Origin: Endomicrobium sp.
GTDB lineage: Bacteria > Elusimicrobiota > Endomicrobiia > Endomicrobiales > Endomicrobiaceae
Assembly (NCBI GenBank): GCA_031290155.1
Contig: JAITOB010000001.1
Location: 1 to 64,000, forward strand
DNA: 64,000 bases
Direction: 5' to 3'
The number at the start of each line of letters is the position of its first letter. Positions within the stretch are counted from its first letter, which is position 1. Shown here piece by piece: positions 23,213-33,534 of the stretch. Under the pieces are notes generated by a model that worked only from the letters and a program-made list of their open reading frames with translations, was not told where the DNA came from and did no database searches. A program made the position numbers and the translations under genes.

Positions 23213-24509
23213 ATATAATAAATAATTCTTTGATTACGAAACACAGAAAAATTAAAATTGTTGAAGTAATAAGGATAAGCATTATTGTTTTTAACTTGAA
23301 TTACTTTTTAAACTATATTATCAAGGCTAAATCAATTTGCAATAATGGTAAAATATAGATTTTAAGATATTACCTTGATTATTATCTAAAGATCTGCGTA
23401 AATATTTAGACTTTTCTATCAAAAAATAATCGTAATTAACTAAAATATAATTTATCATACTTAATTAAACATAACCTAAATTATTTGTAATATTTTTAAG
23501 TACTTTTATGATAAAATAATTTTAAAAGATAATTTAATATAAAGCAATTTTACTATTTTAATAGAAAGCCTTGATTATAAATGAAGATTTTTTTCGATAA
23601 TTTTACCTCCTCCCAAAAAAGCTTTTTAATAATAGACTAATTATTTCCGTAATGGTGGTCATGATAGTAGTATAGAACTAAATAAATAATTTATTAAGAC
23701 AGTTAAAAGGTAACAAAACATTTGTTTTTACTATTTTATTTGTGGGAATATGCTTCATTTATATAAGATTATAATAATAAATTACTGAAAATACTTTGAA
23801 AATAGAATTAGTTGAAATTAAATTTTTACAGTGTATCTTTAAATTGATAATAAAATTATATGTCTTAATTTAGAAATTGATTATCTTTTCTATTTTTGTT
23901 ATCCTCATTCTCTTCATTAATAAAAAGTGTACGTTATAAGAGAGAAGACAAAAGGAATCGAAATGAACTTAAAAATGAAATCGCCAAATTCCAAAAAGAA
24001 GATTTAGATAGAACCTTTGATAAAAGCGAAAAGAAAACTATGAACAATCATAGTATTAAAAATATATTGCAACTAGAAAATGGAACAGTGATTTTTGACA
24101 ATAAAGAATTTACATCTGTTGCTCAAAATTGCAGGCCATAATAACGTAAGCGGTCCATCATTTTGGGGAATAGAAAGGACTCTAAATAAATTTTCATTAT
24201 AATATTATTGATTTTTGTCAGAAATAATCAAAAGTTGGTAGTAGATCTTTATAAAAATATAAAATATTTAATAATCCATGCCTTATTATACTTTTAGTAC
24301 TTCGCATACACTCTAAAGAGGATAATTCATATTTAGTAAAATATTATGAGTTTTTATTTTTTAATGAATTTATCAAACTACTGCAATATCTCAAATTAAT
24401 TACAGTAGGAAAGCTGCTAATAAATTCGATACTTATAATCATTTATTGTATTTGTAAATCAACTTCAATGATGGCCTAATTAATTATTATGTAGATCTAT
24501 ATATCAATA

Positions 24510-25080
24510 TCAAGTTTTGATTAATTATCATTTCTTTGCTCTTCAAGTCAAATTTTTCTGTTTGTTAAAACTTCACCCTCAAATTTAAAGTACTTTGGTC
24601 ACTGGACTCGCGGATTATTGTATTCTAATTTTTTTAGTAAATTGAATTCTAAAGCACTTAAGAAATAGTAATCACCATTGTATTCAACTTTTCTATCACT
24701 TATTACTTTCCATTTTTTATTCTCATTTCTGTAAATATAAGTTCTGCGGCTTCTGGAATGTCTAAAAATGAAAAAGAAAATGCTGCTGCCATTATTTAAT
24801 CTTATTGTCTTCTTTTATTTTAGATTCCTCCTCAATCATTGAATTATCAGGATTAATCTCTGTTCCTCTAAGTATTTTCGGACTTGAAATAACTTTTTCA
24901 GGTTTTCAGGTGCTAACTCAAGAAATTCTCTTTTTGAGCGAAGTTGCCGGTCAGAAAAAGCATTGCGAGTATCCTTTTCTTTTTTCATAGTCATCGTCTT
25001 CTATTGCAAAGCAACATTTAAAAGGTAATGTTACACCCGGTGCATCCAAAATTTTATTAATATCTTAAACCTTCAAGAGT
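24510..25080 (-). pseudogene. GIY-YIG nuclease family protein remnant
   Basis: Minus-strand fragments DINKILDAPGVTLPFKCCFAIEDDDYEKR, NAFSDRQLRSKREFLELAPEN, ILRGTEINPDNSMIEEESK, AAAFSFSFLDIPEAAELIF, KWKVISDRKVEYNGDYYFLSALEFNLL, PKYFKFEGEVLTNRK. Confidence 0.65.
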
Positions 25081-25429
25081 ATAAACATAAATAAATTAAA
25101 ATATAATGCAAAGTATTTAGTAAACTTTATATTTGTAATTATTTTAACAAATTCTCAAATGTAAACCCTGTATAATATTTTATAAATCTTGTAAAGATAT
25201 TTGTTTAGAATTTCAGTCTTTTGGAAACTAATTAAATCTTTTGAATACCCTTTAAGATACATTTTTTATTTAAATATAAATTTTTAATTTTTATATTATT
25301 CAATCTACTAATAAACAATTAATTAATATATCATTCAAGGATAAAGTTATTTTTAGAATTAACTGTTTAATAACTCCCATCCTTTCTAAATTATATAGTT
25401 ATAAGTAATTAATAAATTAAATTTTTTAA

Positions 25430-25513
25430 TGCTGAGGATGGGATTTGAACCCATACCGCCCTTGCGGGGACAGGCTCCTGAGACCTGCGTGTCTGCCATT
25501 CCACCACCTCAGC
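25430..25513 (-). tRNA. tRNA-Leu (anticodon CAG)
   Basis: Reverse complement gctgaggtggtggaatggcagacacgcaggtctcaggagcctgt...gggttcaaatcccatcctcagca. Confidence 0.95.
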
Positions 25514-25714
25514 TTTTTCATAGGTAGACTAATAACAATCTTTACTTCAAATTACAAGCATGCGCTTTTATTTATTCTGATTATATTACAAAAAAGTAAA
25601 ATACTATGATACTATAAATAATTGAAATACTCCAGATACAGCAGATATAAAAGTATAATCATTGATATTTTGCTGTAAAATGATAATAATTGTCAGTAGT
25701 TTGTAATCACAGAT

Positions 25715-26360
25715 AGATAATGCTGAAGAGAATTTCAAAAAAGAAAATTTTTCCAAAACTATTGAGATATATGAAAGTCTTATACAAATAGAAAAAATAA
25801 ATAATCCGTATATTTATTATAATCTTGCAAATGCACACTACAGGAACGGAAATATTGGTCAGGCAGTTTTAATATAGAAAAAGCGTCAAGGCTTGCTCCG
25901 CGCGACAAAGAAATAAAAAATAATAAAAAGTCGCTTGATGTTGCAGGACAGGTGGGATCAAAAAGATTTTTCTGATATTTTTTTACAGTTTTTTCGTTAA
26001 ATGACATAACGGCGTTATTTTCTGTAATTTTACTTTTAATAGTATTATCGTTATTTATTATAAAAAGAAAATTAATATTTAAAAAAACCATAACGGTTTT
26101 GATTACTCTGTTAGTTATATGTATGTCGCTTTTTATTTTAAAACCCTGCAATGAATTTTATTAAAAGAAGGCGCTGCTGTATCTGCTTTGAATGCCAGAA
26201 GCGGCCCCAGGGGACAATAATACTGAAATTTTTACAGTTCCAGAAGGTAAAATTGTGTCGGTAACATCTGAAAGCGGCGGCTGGATTAACATAAAAGTTA
26301 AATCTGAAAATGAAAATTTTACAGGCTGGGTTGAAAATAATATGGTAAGAAATATCAATG
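25715..26360 (+). pseudogene. BatE-like TPR + TM + SH3 protein remnant
   Basis: FSKTIEIYESLIQIEKINNPYIYYNLANAHYRNGNIGQAV (TPR), a hydrophobic segment, then SALNARSGP..DNTEIFTVPEGKIVSVTSESGGWINIKVKSENENFTGWVENNMV (SH3). Confidence 0.7.
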
Positions 26361-26936
26361 AGTAAAATAGCGATTTTCGGCGGAACTTTTGACCCTGTTC
26401 ATAAAGCGCATACTCAAATAGCAAAGCTTGCGCTGCAGTCTTTTGATTTAAAAAAATTAATTTTTGTTATAGCTTATGCTCCGCCACATAAAGCGAAGCA
26501 GTACGCAGGCATTGAACATAGAATTTCTATGCTGCAGCTTGCCTCGGGCAATATTAAAAAGACTGAAATCAATTTTTACGAATTTCAAAAATCGCAAGTA
26601 GTATATTCATACCAGACGCTGGATCATTTTCAAAACTTATATCCTGATGATGAAATATATATGATTATAGGTTCAGATTCTCTGGTGAATTTATCGGAAT
26701 GGAAAAACATAAATTATCTGTCGCATAGCTATAAATTTATAGTAGCAAAAAGACCTGGAATAATAATAAATAAAAATACGAAATATTTAGATAAATGTAT
26801 TTTTATAAATAAAGATGCAGCAGATATTTCTTCTACCGGAATAAGAAAACTAATAAAAGAAGATGATAAAACGGCAGTTTCGTTGCTTGATAAAAAGGTT
26901 TATGACTACATAATTCAAAATAAATTATACGGATGA
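26358..26936 (+). CDS. nadD: Nicotinate-nucleotide adenylyltransferase
   Basis: 192 aa; IAIFGGTFDPVHKAHTQIA, YAPPHK, MIIGSDSLVNLSEWKNI, ISSTGIRKLI. Confidence 0.95.
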   Translation: MSKIAIFGGTFDPVHKAHTQIAKLALQSFDLKKLIFVIAYAPPHKAKQYAGIEHRISMLQLASGNIKKTEINFYEFQKSQVVYSYQTLDHFQNLYPDDEIYMIIGSDSLVNLSEWKNINYLSHSYKFIVAKRPGIIINKNTKYLDKCIFINKDAADISSTGIRKLIKEDDKTAVSLLDKKVYDYIIQNKLYG

Positions 26937-27018
26937 AATATCTTTTCTTTATTATTCTTAGCAAGATGCTTCAACAACGCCCGGTCTGGGGTTAACTTTT
27001 ATTATAAATGAAGGGAAT

Positions 27019-27575
27019 ATGAATAGAAATATTGAAAAAATATTTGGTTATTTATCTATACATTTAAGTCCTAAAATATTTAAACATTCTTACAATGTGG
27101 CAGTTCTTGCCGGAGAACTTGCATTAAGATACAGTATAGATATATTAAAAGCCAGGTCGGATGGTATTTTACATGATTGCGCAAAAGGTATGACGGATAA
27201 GGAATTGATTAACTTTTTTAAAAGACGTCATAAAGGGTTTAAATATTATCAGGCGATAATTAGATTTTCACCGCATCTTTTGCATTCTTTTGCTGGAGAA
27301 ATTATTGCAAAAGAAAATTTGAAGATAAAAGACTGCGATATTTTAAATGCGATTAAAAATCATACTCAAGGCAGGGAAAATATGAGCGTTCTTGAAAAAT
27401 AATTTTTGTTGCAGACTCCATTTCAGACGACAGAAAATGGAAGTATGTTAAAAATTTGCGGAAGATGGCAAGGGAAAATCTAAACGAAGCTTTTTTGAAG
27501 TGCTTACAAAAGATAGAATTTATTGTTAAGTGGAATATGCCGTTGCTGCCTCAGATTGTGGGTACATGGAATTGG
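27019..27575 (+). pseudogene. yqeK: YqeK-like HD-domain phosphohydrolase, C-terminal frameshift
   Basis: HSYNVAVLAGELALRY...DGILHDCAKG...HSFAGEIIAKENL..ILNAIKNHTQGRENMSVLEK*; +1 frame continues IIFVADSISDDRKWKYVKNLR. Confidence 0.75.
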
Positions 27576-28640
27576 TATGTTTCAAACAATAAAAAAGATA
27601 ATCAAAAATAAAATATTAATAATTTGTTTTATTATATTGCCGACTGCGGTTACGTTTGTTTATATTTATGTTGACAGCCACGATGATGTTGCAAAAAAAA
27701 CTTAAAGATAAAGGTTATGCCAGTTGTACTATTTTGTTATACGGTACTGAGAGATTATTTCCAGGCTGTATAGATGCATGTACTGTTTTATATAACAAGA
27801 AATCTAATGTTGTAAAAGTTTTGTCTATAAATACTGAATCTATTGTTTTAAAGAAAAAAGAAAAAGCAAGAAGTTTATGAGCTTTGTTTAATGAAAATAT
27901 AAAAAAGACGTAAATACAGCAGCAGAAAATTTTTATTTCAATTTACAAGAAACTGTGAAAAATGCGCTTTTGTCTGATTTTTACGTTAATGTAAGTTTTG
28001 AAATGCTTGAAAATATAACATGGAAAAATGGCATCTTAAATTTATTCTTTCTGAAAAGGGTTTTAAAAATGAAGATCTAGAATTTTTAAATCATCTTGAA
28101 ACAGTTGAATATCTTATGCATTTAATGCCGTATGCCGTGATAAAGATCTGCAAAAACTATAATTTTCTTGATACAAACATTTCAAGAGCATCTTTTATTT
28201 CATCAGTTTTAAAATTAAAATTTTCTAAGCCTACGCTTTTATTTTGTGTAATGCCCGTAAAATATGCAAGAGGAAGAGTTAAACCTGACAAACAAAACAT
28301 TAAAGATTTTTTAAATAAAATATACTACAGCAGCCCGTCTGGGCATATAGATTCCAAAAATATTAGAATTGATATTAAAAACGCTTCAAAAAAACCTCGT
28401 ATAGCTGAAAAATGACGTGGGTTTTAAGAGCAAATAAATTTGATATTTGGGATTGGGGCAATTTTTCTGTTGCTTATGATAAGACTTTAATAAAAGATTA
28501 TAAAGGTAATTTTACGCAGGCTTTAAATATTGCTGAAATTTTAAAAACTGGAGGGATAATGTCATATAACAAAATTTTATTATAATATAAGTGTATTTGC
28601 AGGCAGAGATTACATAATATATGATAATCTTGGCAGAAGG
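27560..28640 (+). pseudogene. LytR-CpsA-Psr family protein with LytR_C domain, many frameshifts
   Basis: N-terminal TM (MFQTIKKIIKNKILIICFIILPTAVTFVYIYV), ILLYGTERL..., NKKSNVVKVLSINTESIV, C-terminal IDIKNASKKPRIAEK..VLRANKFDIWDWGNFSVAYDKTLIKDYKGNFTQALNIAEILKTG. Confidence 0.65.
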
Positions 28641-28654
28641 GGTGGGTTGAATGT

Positions 28655-28965
28655 CAAATTAATTTTCTTAAGCTGGGTGTTAAAACCGCAGAAATAGCTG
28701 ATGATAAAATTGTTTTAGATGTGCGCGATATAACCGCTGTTGTTAATTACTTTGTTATAACAACTGTTGGTTCAACTCCACAAATAAACGCCATATCCTG
28801 CGAAATTGAAAAAGCTTTTAATGAATGGATATTTTACAGCTAAGGAAAGAGGGGGACGTATTCAACTTCATGGCAGGTGATAGGTTACGGCGGTCTTGTA
28901 ATACACATTATATCGCCATTCAATAAGAGAGTTGTATAAACTTGAAAAACTTTGAGATAATGCAA
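28655..28965 (+). pseudogene. rsfS: Ribosomal silencing factor RsfS, frameshifted
   Basis: TAEIADDKIVLDVRDITAVVNYFVITTVGSTPQINAISCEIEKAFNE, TAKERGGRYSTSWQVIGYGGLVIHIISPFNKRVVYKLEKL in different frames. Confidence 0.8.
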
Positions 28966-29127
28966 AAACTGTTCAATCTAAAAAAGAAAATGATAATATT
29001 GTAAAAATAAAATAAATAAAAAAATATTTTTTTTAAGATTTAAATATCTATGTATCTTTTATTTGCCTATTTTGTTTATATAAGCAGTTTTCATTAATTT
29101 TCAAATTAATGCGGTTTTCGAGGAATT

Positions 29128-30051
29128 ATGGATATTCAGCTTATAATGTGGAGTTTATTTTGGATTATTGTCGCAGCTGCTTTGTATTTTGATTTGGCAG
29201 TCTTAAACAAACATAAAGGTAATGTTAAAACGCAGGAAGCCGTTGCAATGGTGTTAGTATGGACAGGACTTGCTGTGTTTTTTGGTTTGATTGTTTATTA
29301 TATATTTGGTTATGAAAAAGCCTTAGAATATATCGTCGGATATATTATTGAATATTCTCTTTCTGTTGATAATATGTTTGTGTTTTTAATATTTTTTACG
29401 TGCTTTGCGATACCTAAACCTAATCAGTCTAAAATTTTGGTTTGCGGTATTACGGGAGCTGTGGCATTCAGATTTTTATTTGTTGCTGGCGGAGTTAAAC
29501 TTATAAACTCTTTCTCATGGATAACATATATTTTAGGAACAGTATTAATTTATACTGCAGTTAAAATGATATTTAAGAAAAATGAGAAAGTTCACCCTTA
29601 TAACAACATTGTGTACAGAATTTTGAAAAAACTGTTCCGCTTTAAGTATGATACAAAAATAAACAAATTTTTTGTCAGAGAAAACAACGTATTATATGCT
29701 ACGCCTATGTTTGCTGTTGCCGTTATTATAGAAATGAGCGATATAGTCTTTGCAATAGATTCAATATCTGCAGTGCTTGCGGTTTCAAGAGATACTTTTA
29801 TTATTTATACTTCTAATATTTTTGCTGTAATAGGTTTGAGATCTTTATATTTTCCTATTGAATGCTTTTCAAAAAAATTTAAATTTTTACAGTTTGGAGC
29901 TGCAGTAATACTTATTTTTGTAGGTTTAAAAATGATATTATCTTATTATATTAATATATCAACGATTATTTCTTTATTGATTGTAGCTGCAATACTTACT
30001 TTGTCAATAATTATTTCTTATATACATACAAAAACTTTGCATGTTAAGTAA
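29128..30051 (+). CDS. TerC/Alx-family integral membrane protein
   Basis: 307 aa; ALEYIVGYIIEYSLSVDNMFVFLIFFTCFAIP, PMFAVAVIIEMSDIVFAIDSISAVLAVSRDTFIIYTSNIFAVIGLRSLYF. Confidence 0.92.
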   Translation: MDIQLIMWSLFWIIVAAALYFDLAVLNKHKGNVKTQEAVAMVLVWTGLAVFFGLIVYYIFGYEKALEYIVGYIIEYSLSVDNMFVFLIFFTCFAIPKPNQSKILVCGITGAVAFRFLFVAGGVKLINSFSWITYILGTVLIYTAVKMIFKKNEKVHPYNNIVYRILKKLFRFKYDTKINKFFVRENNVLYATPMFAVAVIIEMSDIVFAIDSISAVLAVSRDTFIIYTSNIFAVIGLRSLYFPIECFSKKFKFLQFGAAVILIFVGLKMILSYYINISTIISLLIVAAILTLSIIISYIHTKTLHVK

Positions 30052-30136
30052 GCTGAGTTTGACTAATAGCTTGTAAATTTGTAGAATCTTCGGCATATAT
30101 TGTAAGTTGAAAGGCAGTTTAAAGGAGATTGTAGTT

Positions 30137-30985
30137 ATGAATAAAGTGTTTTTTGCAATTGTAGTATCAATAACTGCATTTAATTTAAGTTCTTGTAATA
30201 AAGATTCCCGTATTGTTGCAAAAATTGGCGGTGTAAAAATTACAGAAACTGTGTTAAATGAAAAATTAGCTTCAATGCCTCCTGAATATCAGAATTATAT
30301 AAATAAACCTTCAGGCAGAAAACAACTTATTGATGCTCTTGTTAGAGAAGCTGTTGTAGTGGAATCTGCAAAGAAATCAGGTGTTGATAAGAGAGTTGAA
30401 TATAAAAATGCTGTAAAGGAATTTGCATCAGAGCAGAAAAAACAATTTATAGAATATAAAAAGAGTCTGCTTATAGGTACATATATAAAAGAAGTCCATA
30501 AAAGTATTCATTTTGCCGACGAAGATATTAAAGCATACTATAATAAAAACATAGAGTTATTTGATAAGCCTATGGGATACACTATAAGACATATTCTTGT
30601 TTCCGATTTACAAACGGCTAAGAATGCTTATGAACGGCTTCAAAAAGGCGAAAATTTTGCAAAAGTGGCTAAAGAAGTTTCCAAAGATGATACTTCTGCC
30701 CTAAACGGCGGACTTATAGGATCGTTAAAAAGAGGAGAACTTGTTCCTGAAGTTGAACAAGTAGTTTTAAGCCTTAAAAATAATGAAATGTCAGGTATTT
30801 TTGAAACGCCTTACGGATATCACATAATATTTAAGATTTCCGAGAATAGGCTGCCTCCTATATCTTTTGATAAAGCAAGGGAAATAATAAAAGGGACATT
30901 GGAAAGAGAAAAGTTTAATAATTGGTTTACGCAAGAAAAACAAAACCTTGGGGTGAAAATAAATTATGATATCCCAAATTATTGA
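30137..30985 (+). CDS. Peptidyl-prolyl cis-trans isomerase (parvulin/PrsA-like lipoprotein)
   Basis: Probable ATG at 30137 with AAGGAG upstream; lipobox-like LSSC; RHILVSDLQTAKNAYERLQKGENFAKVAKEVSKDDTSALNGGLIGSLKRGELVPEVEQVVLSLKNNEMSGIFETPYGYHIIF. Confidence 0.9.
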   Translation: MNKVFFAIVVSITAFNLSSCNKDSRIVAKIGGVKITETVLNEKLASMPPEYQNYINKPSGRKQLIDALVREAVVVESAKKSGVDKRVEYKNAVKEFASEQKKQFIEYKKSLLIGTYIKEVHKSIHFADEDIKAYYNKNIELFDKPMGYTIRHILVSDLQTAKNAYERLQKGENFAKVAKEVSKDDTSALNGGLIGSLKRGELVPEVEQVVLSLKNNEMSGIFETPYGYHIIFKISENRLPPISFDKAREIIKGTLEREKFNNWFTQEKQNLGVKINYDIPNY

Positions 30986-31049
30986 TATTATGTATAAATA
31001 AGACAACGATGTACAATGATAATATTTGAATTTAAAACAGGAGTAAGAT

Positions 31050-32099
31050 ATGAAAAGATTTTGTGCAGTGTTGTTAGCTATGTTTTTTATGATTGGTAAT
31101 ATTCTTGCGACATCAGAGGTTTTGGATCAAACTCTGGCAGCAGTAAACGGTACGCCTATTTTTGTTTCAGAATTTAATAGTGTTTTTCTTCCTATTCTTG
31201 AACAGTACAAACAAAATGTTCCTATTACAGAACAGACAGAAGAGAAAGTTGGTAAATTAAAAGATGAAATTTTGAATCAGAAAATCGAGGAGATTATTTT
31301 AAAGCAAGAAGTAAAAAAACAGAGAATTAAAGTTTTAAAGAAAGAAATGCAAGATGCTGTCGATGATGTAAAAAAGAAATTTAAAAGTGAAGCTGAGTTT
31401 AAAGCCGAACTTAAAAAAGAAAATATAACAATTGCTGAATTTGAAAAAAAACTTACTGACCAGCTTGCAAATGTAAAACTCATTAAACAGTCCGTGGAAG
31501 CTAATGTAAAACCGCCGACAGAAATTGAAGTAAAAGATATTTACGATAAGGCTGCGGCAAGAGTTAAAGTTAAGAAAACAGATATTTCGTCTGAGGATGA
31601 TTTAATAATCGCTAATTTTGCCAATGCGTTGAAGAGAGCATGCGGAGAGCATGTAAGACTAAGACAAATTTTTATTAGCTGCCCTAAGGGTGCGACAGCT
31701 GTCCAAGTAAAATCAGCGCAGGAAAAAATTGTAGCTGTAAAAAAAGAACTTCAGAAAAAAAGCTTTGCAGAAGTTGCCGGACAATATTCAGAGGATTCTG
31801 ATTCAAAACAGAGAAAAGGTGATCTAGGAGTGATTGCAAAAGGAGATTTATTTCCGATTATAAATAATGCTGTTTTTGCTATGAAAGTCGGAGATTACAA
31901 TAGAGAACCTATAAAAACAGAGGCTGGGTATCATTTCTTCAAAGTTGAAGAGAAGCATGCAAGCAGAGATATAACTTTCGATGACGTTAAAAATGACATC
32001 GCCGGAGTTTTATACCAAAATAAGGCAAGAAAAGCTTATGCTGAGTATATTAATGATTTAAAATCAAAAGCAAATATTAAAATAAATAAGATTTGGTAG
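31050..32099 (+). CDS. SurA-like periplasmic chaperone/peptidyl-prolyl isomerase
   Basis: 349 aa; signal peptide, VLDQTLAAVNGTPIFVSEF, RLRQIFISC...FAEVAGQYSEDSDSKQRKGDLGVIAKGDLFPIINNAVFAMKVGDYNREPIKTEAGYHFFKV. Confidence 0.88.
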   Translation: MKRFCAVLLAMFFMIGNILATSEVLDQTLAAVNGTPIFVSEFNSVFLPILEQYKQNVPITEQTEEKVGKLKDEILNQKIEEIILKQEVKKQRIKVLKKEMQDAVDDVKKKFKSEAEFKAELKKENITIAEFEKKLTDQLANVKLIKQSVEANVKPPTEIEVKDIYDKAAARVKVKKTDISSEDDLIIANFANALKRACGEHVRLRQIFISCPKGATAVQVKSAQEKIVAVKKELQKKSFAEVAGQYSEDSDSKQRKGDLGVIAKGDLFPIINNAVFAMKVGDYNREPIKTEAGYHFFKVEEKHASRDITFDDVKNDIAGVLYQNKARKAYAEYINDLKSKANIKINKIW

Positions 32100-33025
32100 C
32101 AAGTGTAATAATTGTGATTAAGCCCCGTTTAGCGATTACTCTAGGAGATCCTGCAGGTATAGGATTTGAAATAGTTCATAGGGCTGTGAATTCTTTAGCA
32201 GTGAGAAGAGTTTGCAGTCCTGTTGTGTTTGGTAATATAAGTTTTGCGGGTTATTTTAAAAATATAGAATTCATTGCGTCTTCTAATATTAAAGGATATT
32301 TAAAGACTGGAGAGCCGTCAAAAAAAGCAGGAATAATTGCTGTATCTGCGATTTCCGAAGGTACAAGGTATTGTTTAGGTGGAAGGACTGTTGCGCTTGT
32401 TACTGCTCCGGTTTCAAAAGAGTCGTTGAAGATGGCAGGAGTAAAATATCCCGGACATACGGAATTGCTTGCTGCCCTTACTAAAAGTCTAAAAATTGCT
32501 ATGATTATGACTTGCGGTAATATATACAGTGTTACGGTTACAAGACATATTCCAATTTCTAAAATATCCGAAAATATAAAAGTAAAAGATATAGTTGAAG
32601 CTGTAAATTTAAGCGTAGATTTTCTTAAAAAAGCAGGCAGAAATAATGTAAGGGTTGTTTTGTGCGGTTTAAACCCACATGCCGGCGATAATTCAATTTT
32701 AGGTTTCGAAGAAAAAAAAATTATACTGCCTGCGTATAGAATATTAACAAAATCAGGAGTTAATATCACAAGACCTTTACCTGTGGATTCTGCTTGGTTG
32801 AAAACCAAAAATGGACAATACGATTTAGTATGCACAATGTATCACGATCAGGTAATGATAGCTTTAAAGTGCATCGATGCTGCAAAAATAGTAAATATTA
32901 CGGCAGGACTTCCTTTTGTAAGAACGTCTCCAGGTCATGGTACGGCATTTGATATTGCGGGTGAAAACAAGGCTGATGCAAGCGCGATGATAGAAGCAAT
33001 AATATGTGCCGCACGTTATGTGTAA
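32093..33025 (+). CDS. pdxA: 4-hydroxythreonine-4-phosphate dehydrogenase
   Basis: 310 aa; LAITLGDPAGIGFEIV, PVSKESLKMAGVKYPGHTELLA, LNPHAGDN, YHDQVMIALK, VRTSPGHGTAFDIAGENKADASAMIEAI. Real start may be GTG near 32114. Confidence 0.93.
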   Translation: MVASVIIVIKPRLAITLGDPAGIGFEIVHRAVNSLAVRRVCSPVVFGNISFAGYFKNIEFIASSNIKGYLKTGEPSKKAGIIAVSAISEGTRYCLGGRTVALVTAPVSKESLKMAGVKYPGHTELLAALTKSLKIAMIMTCGNIYSVTVTRHIPISKISENIKVKDIVEAVNLSVDFLKKAGRNNVRVVLCGLNPHAGDNSILGFEEKKIILPAYRILTKSGVNITRPLPVDSAWLKTKNGQYDLVCTMYHDQVMIALKCIDAAKIVNITAGLPFVRTSPGHGTAFDIAGENKADASAMIEAIICAARYV

Positions 33026-33151
33026 ACTGTAAAATAAAGACTGAATTTTAATAAAATCTCGTACTACCTATCATACTCTTTTGCTTAATGATAAAACAAT
33101 AGCTTAAAGAGTCCGTAAGTATTCGGAATGATATTTTATGGATATAGATTA

Positions 33152-33534
33152 ATGGAAATAATAAATTTTTCTGAGAAATTTTTAAATGATATAGCTAAAA
33201 TCGCAAAACAATCTTTTCTAAATCTTGGACCAAAGAAATGTTTTTAGGTTTTGCGGGGAATAGTTCTGTAAAATTTAGGGTTTTAACCGAATGCAAAATG
33301 GTTGCAGGATATTACATAATAAATACAACTGCAGATGAAATGGAAATACTTGGTATAGCTGTTGAACTGGCATTTAGAAGACGTACTTTCGGCAAGGCTA
33401 TTCTACAGATATAAAAAAAGAAGCAGTTAATGAACGGGTTAAATTTATATAAGTCTTTTGGGTTTGAAGAAATAGGTATAAGAAAAAAATATTGTGGGAA
33501 TGAAAATGCCTCAGTATTAAGAGCTGTACTATGA
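33152..33534 (+). pseudogene. rimI: RimI-like GNAT acetyltransferase remnant
   Basis: MEIINFSEKFLNDIAKIAKQSF, NTTADEMEILGIAVELAFRRRTFGKAIL, NLYKSFGFEEIGIRKKYCGNENASVLRAVL in different frames. Confidence 0.7.

Noticed and set aside
29000-29127. yybP-ykoY-type Mn riboswitch upstream of the terC-like gene
   Set aside because: Looked for because such riboswitches often precede terC/alx genes, but no convincing conserved motif was seen in the short AT-rich leader.
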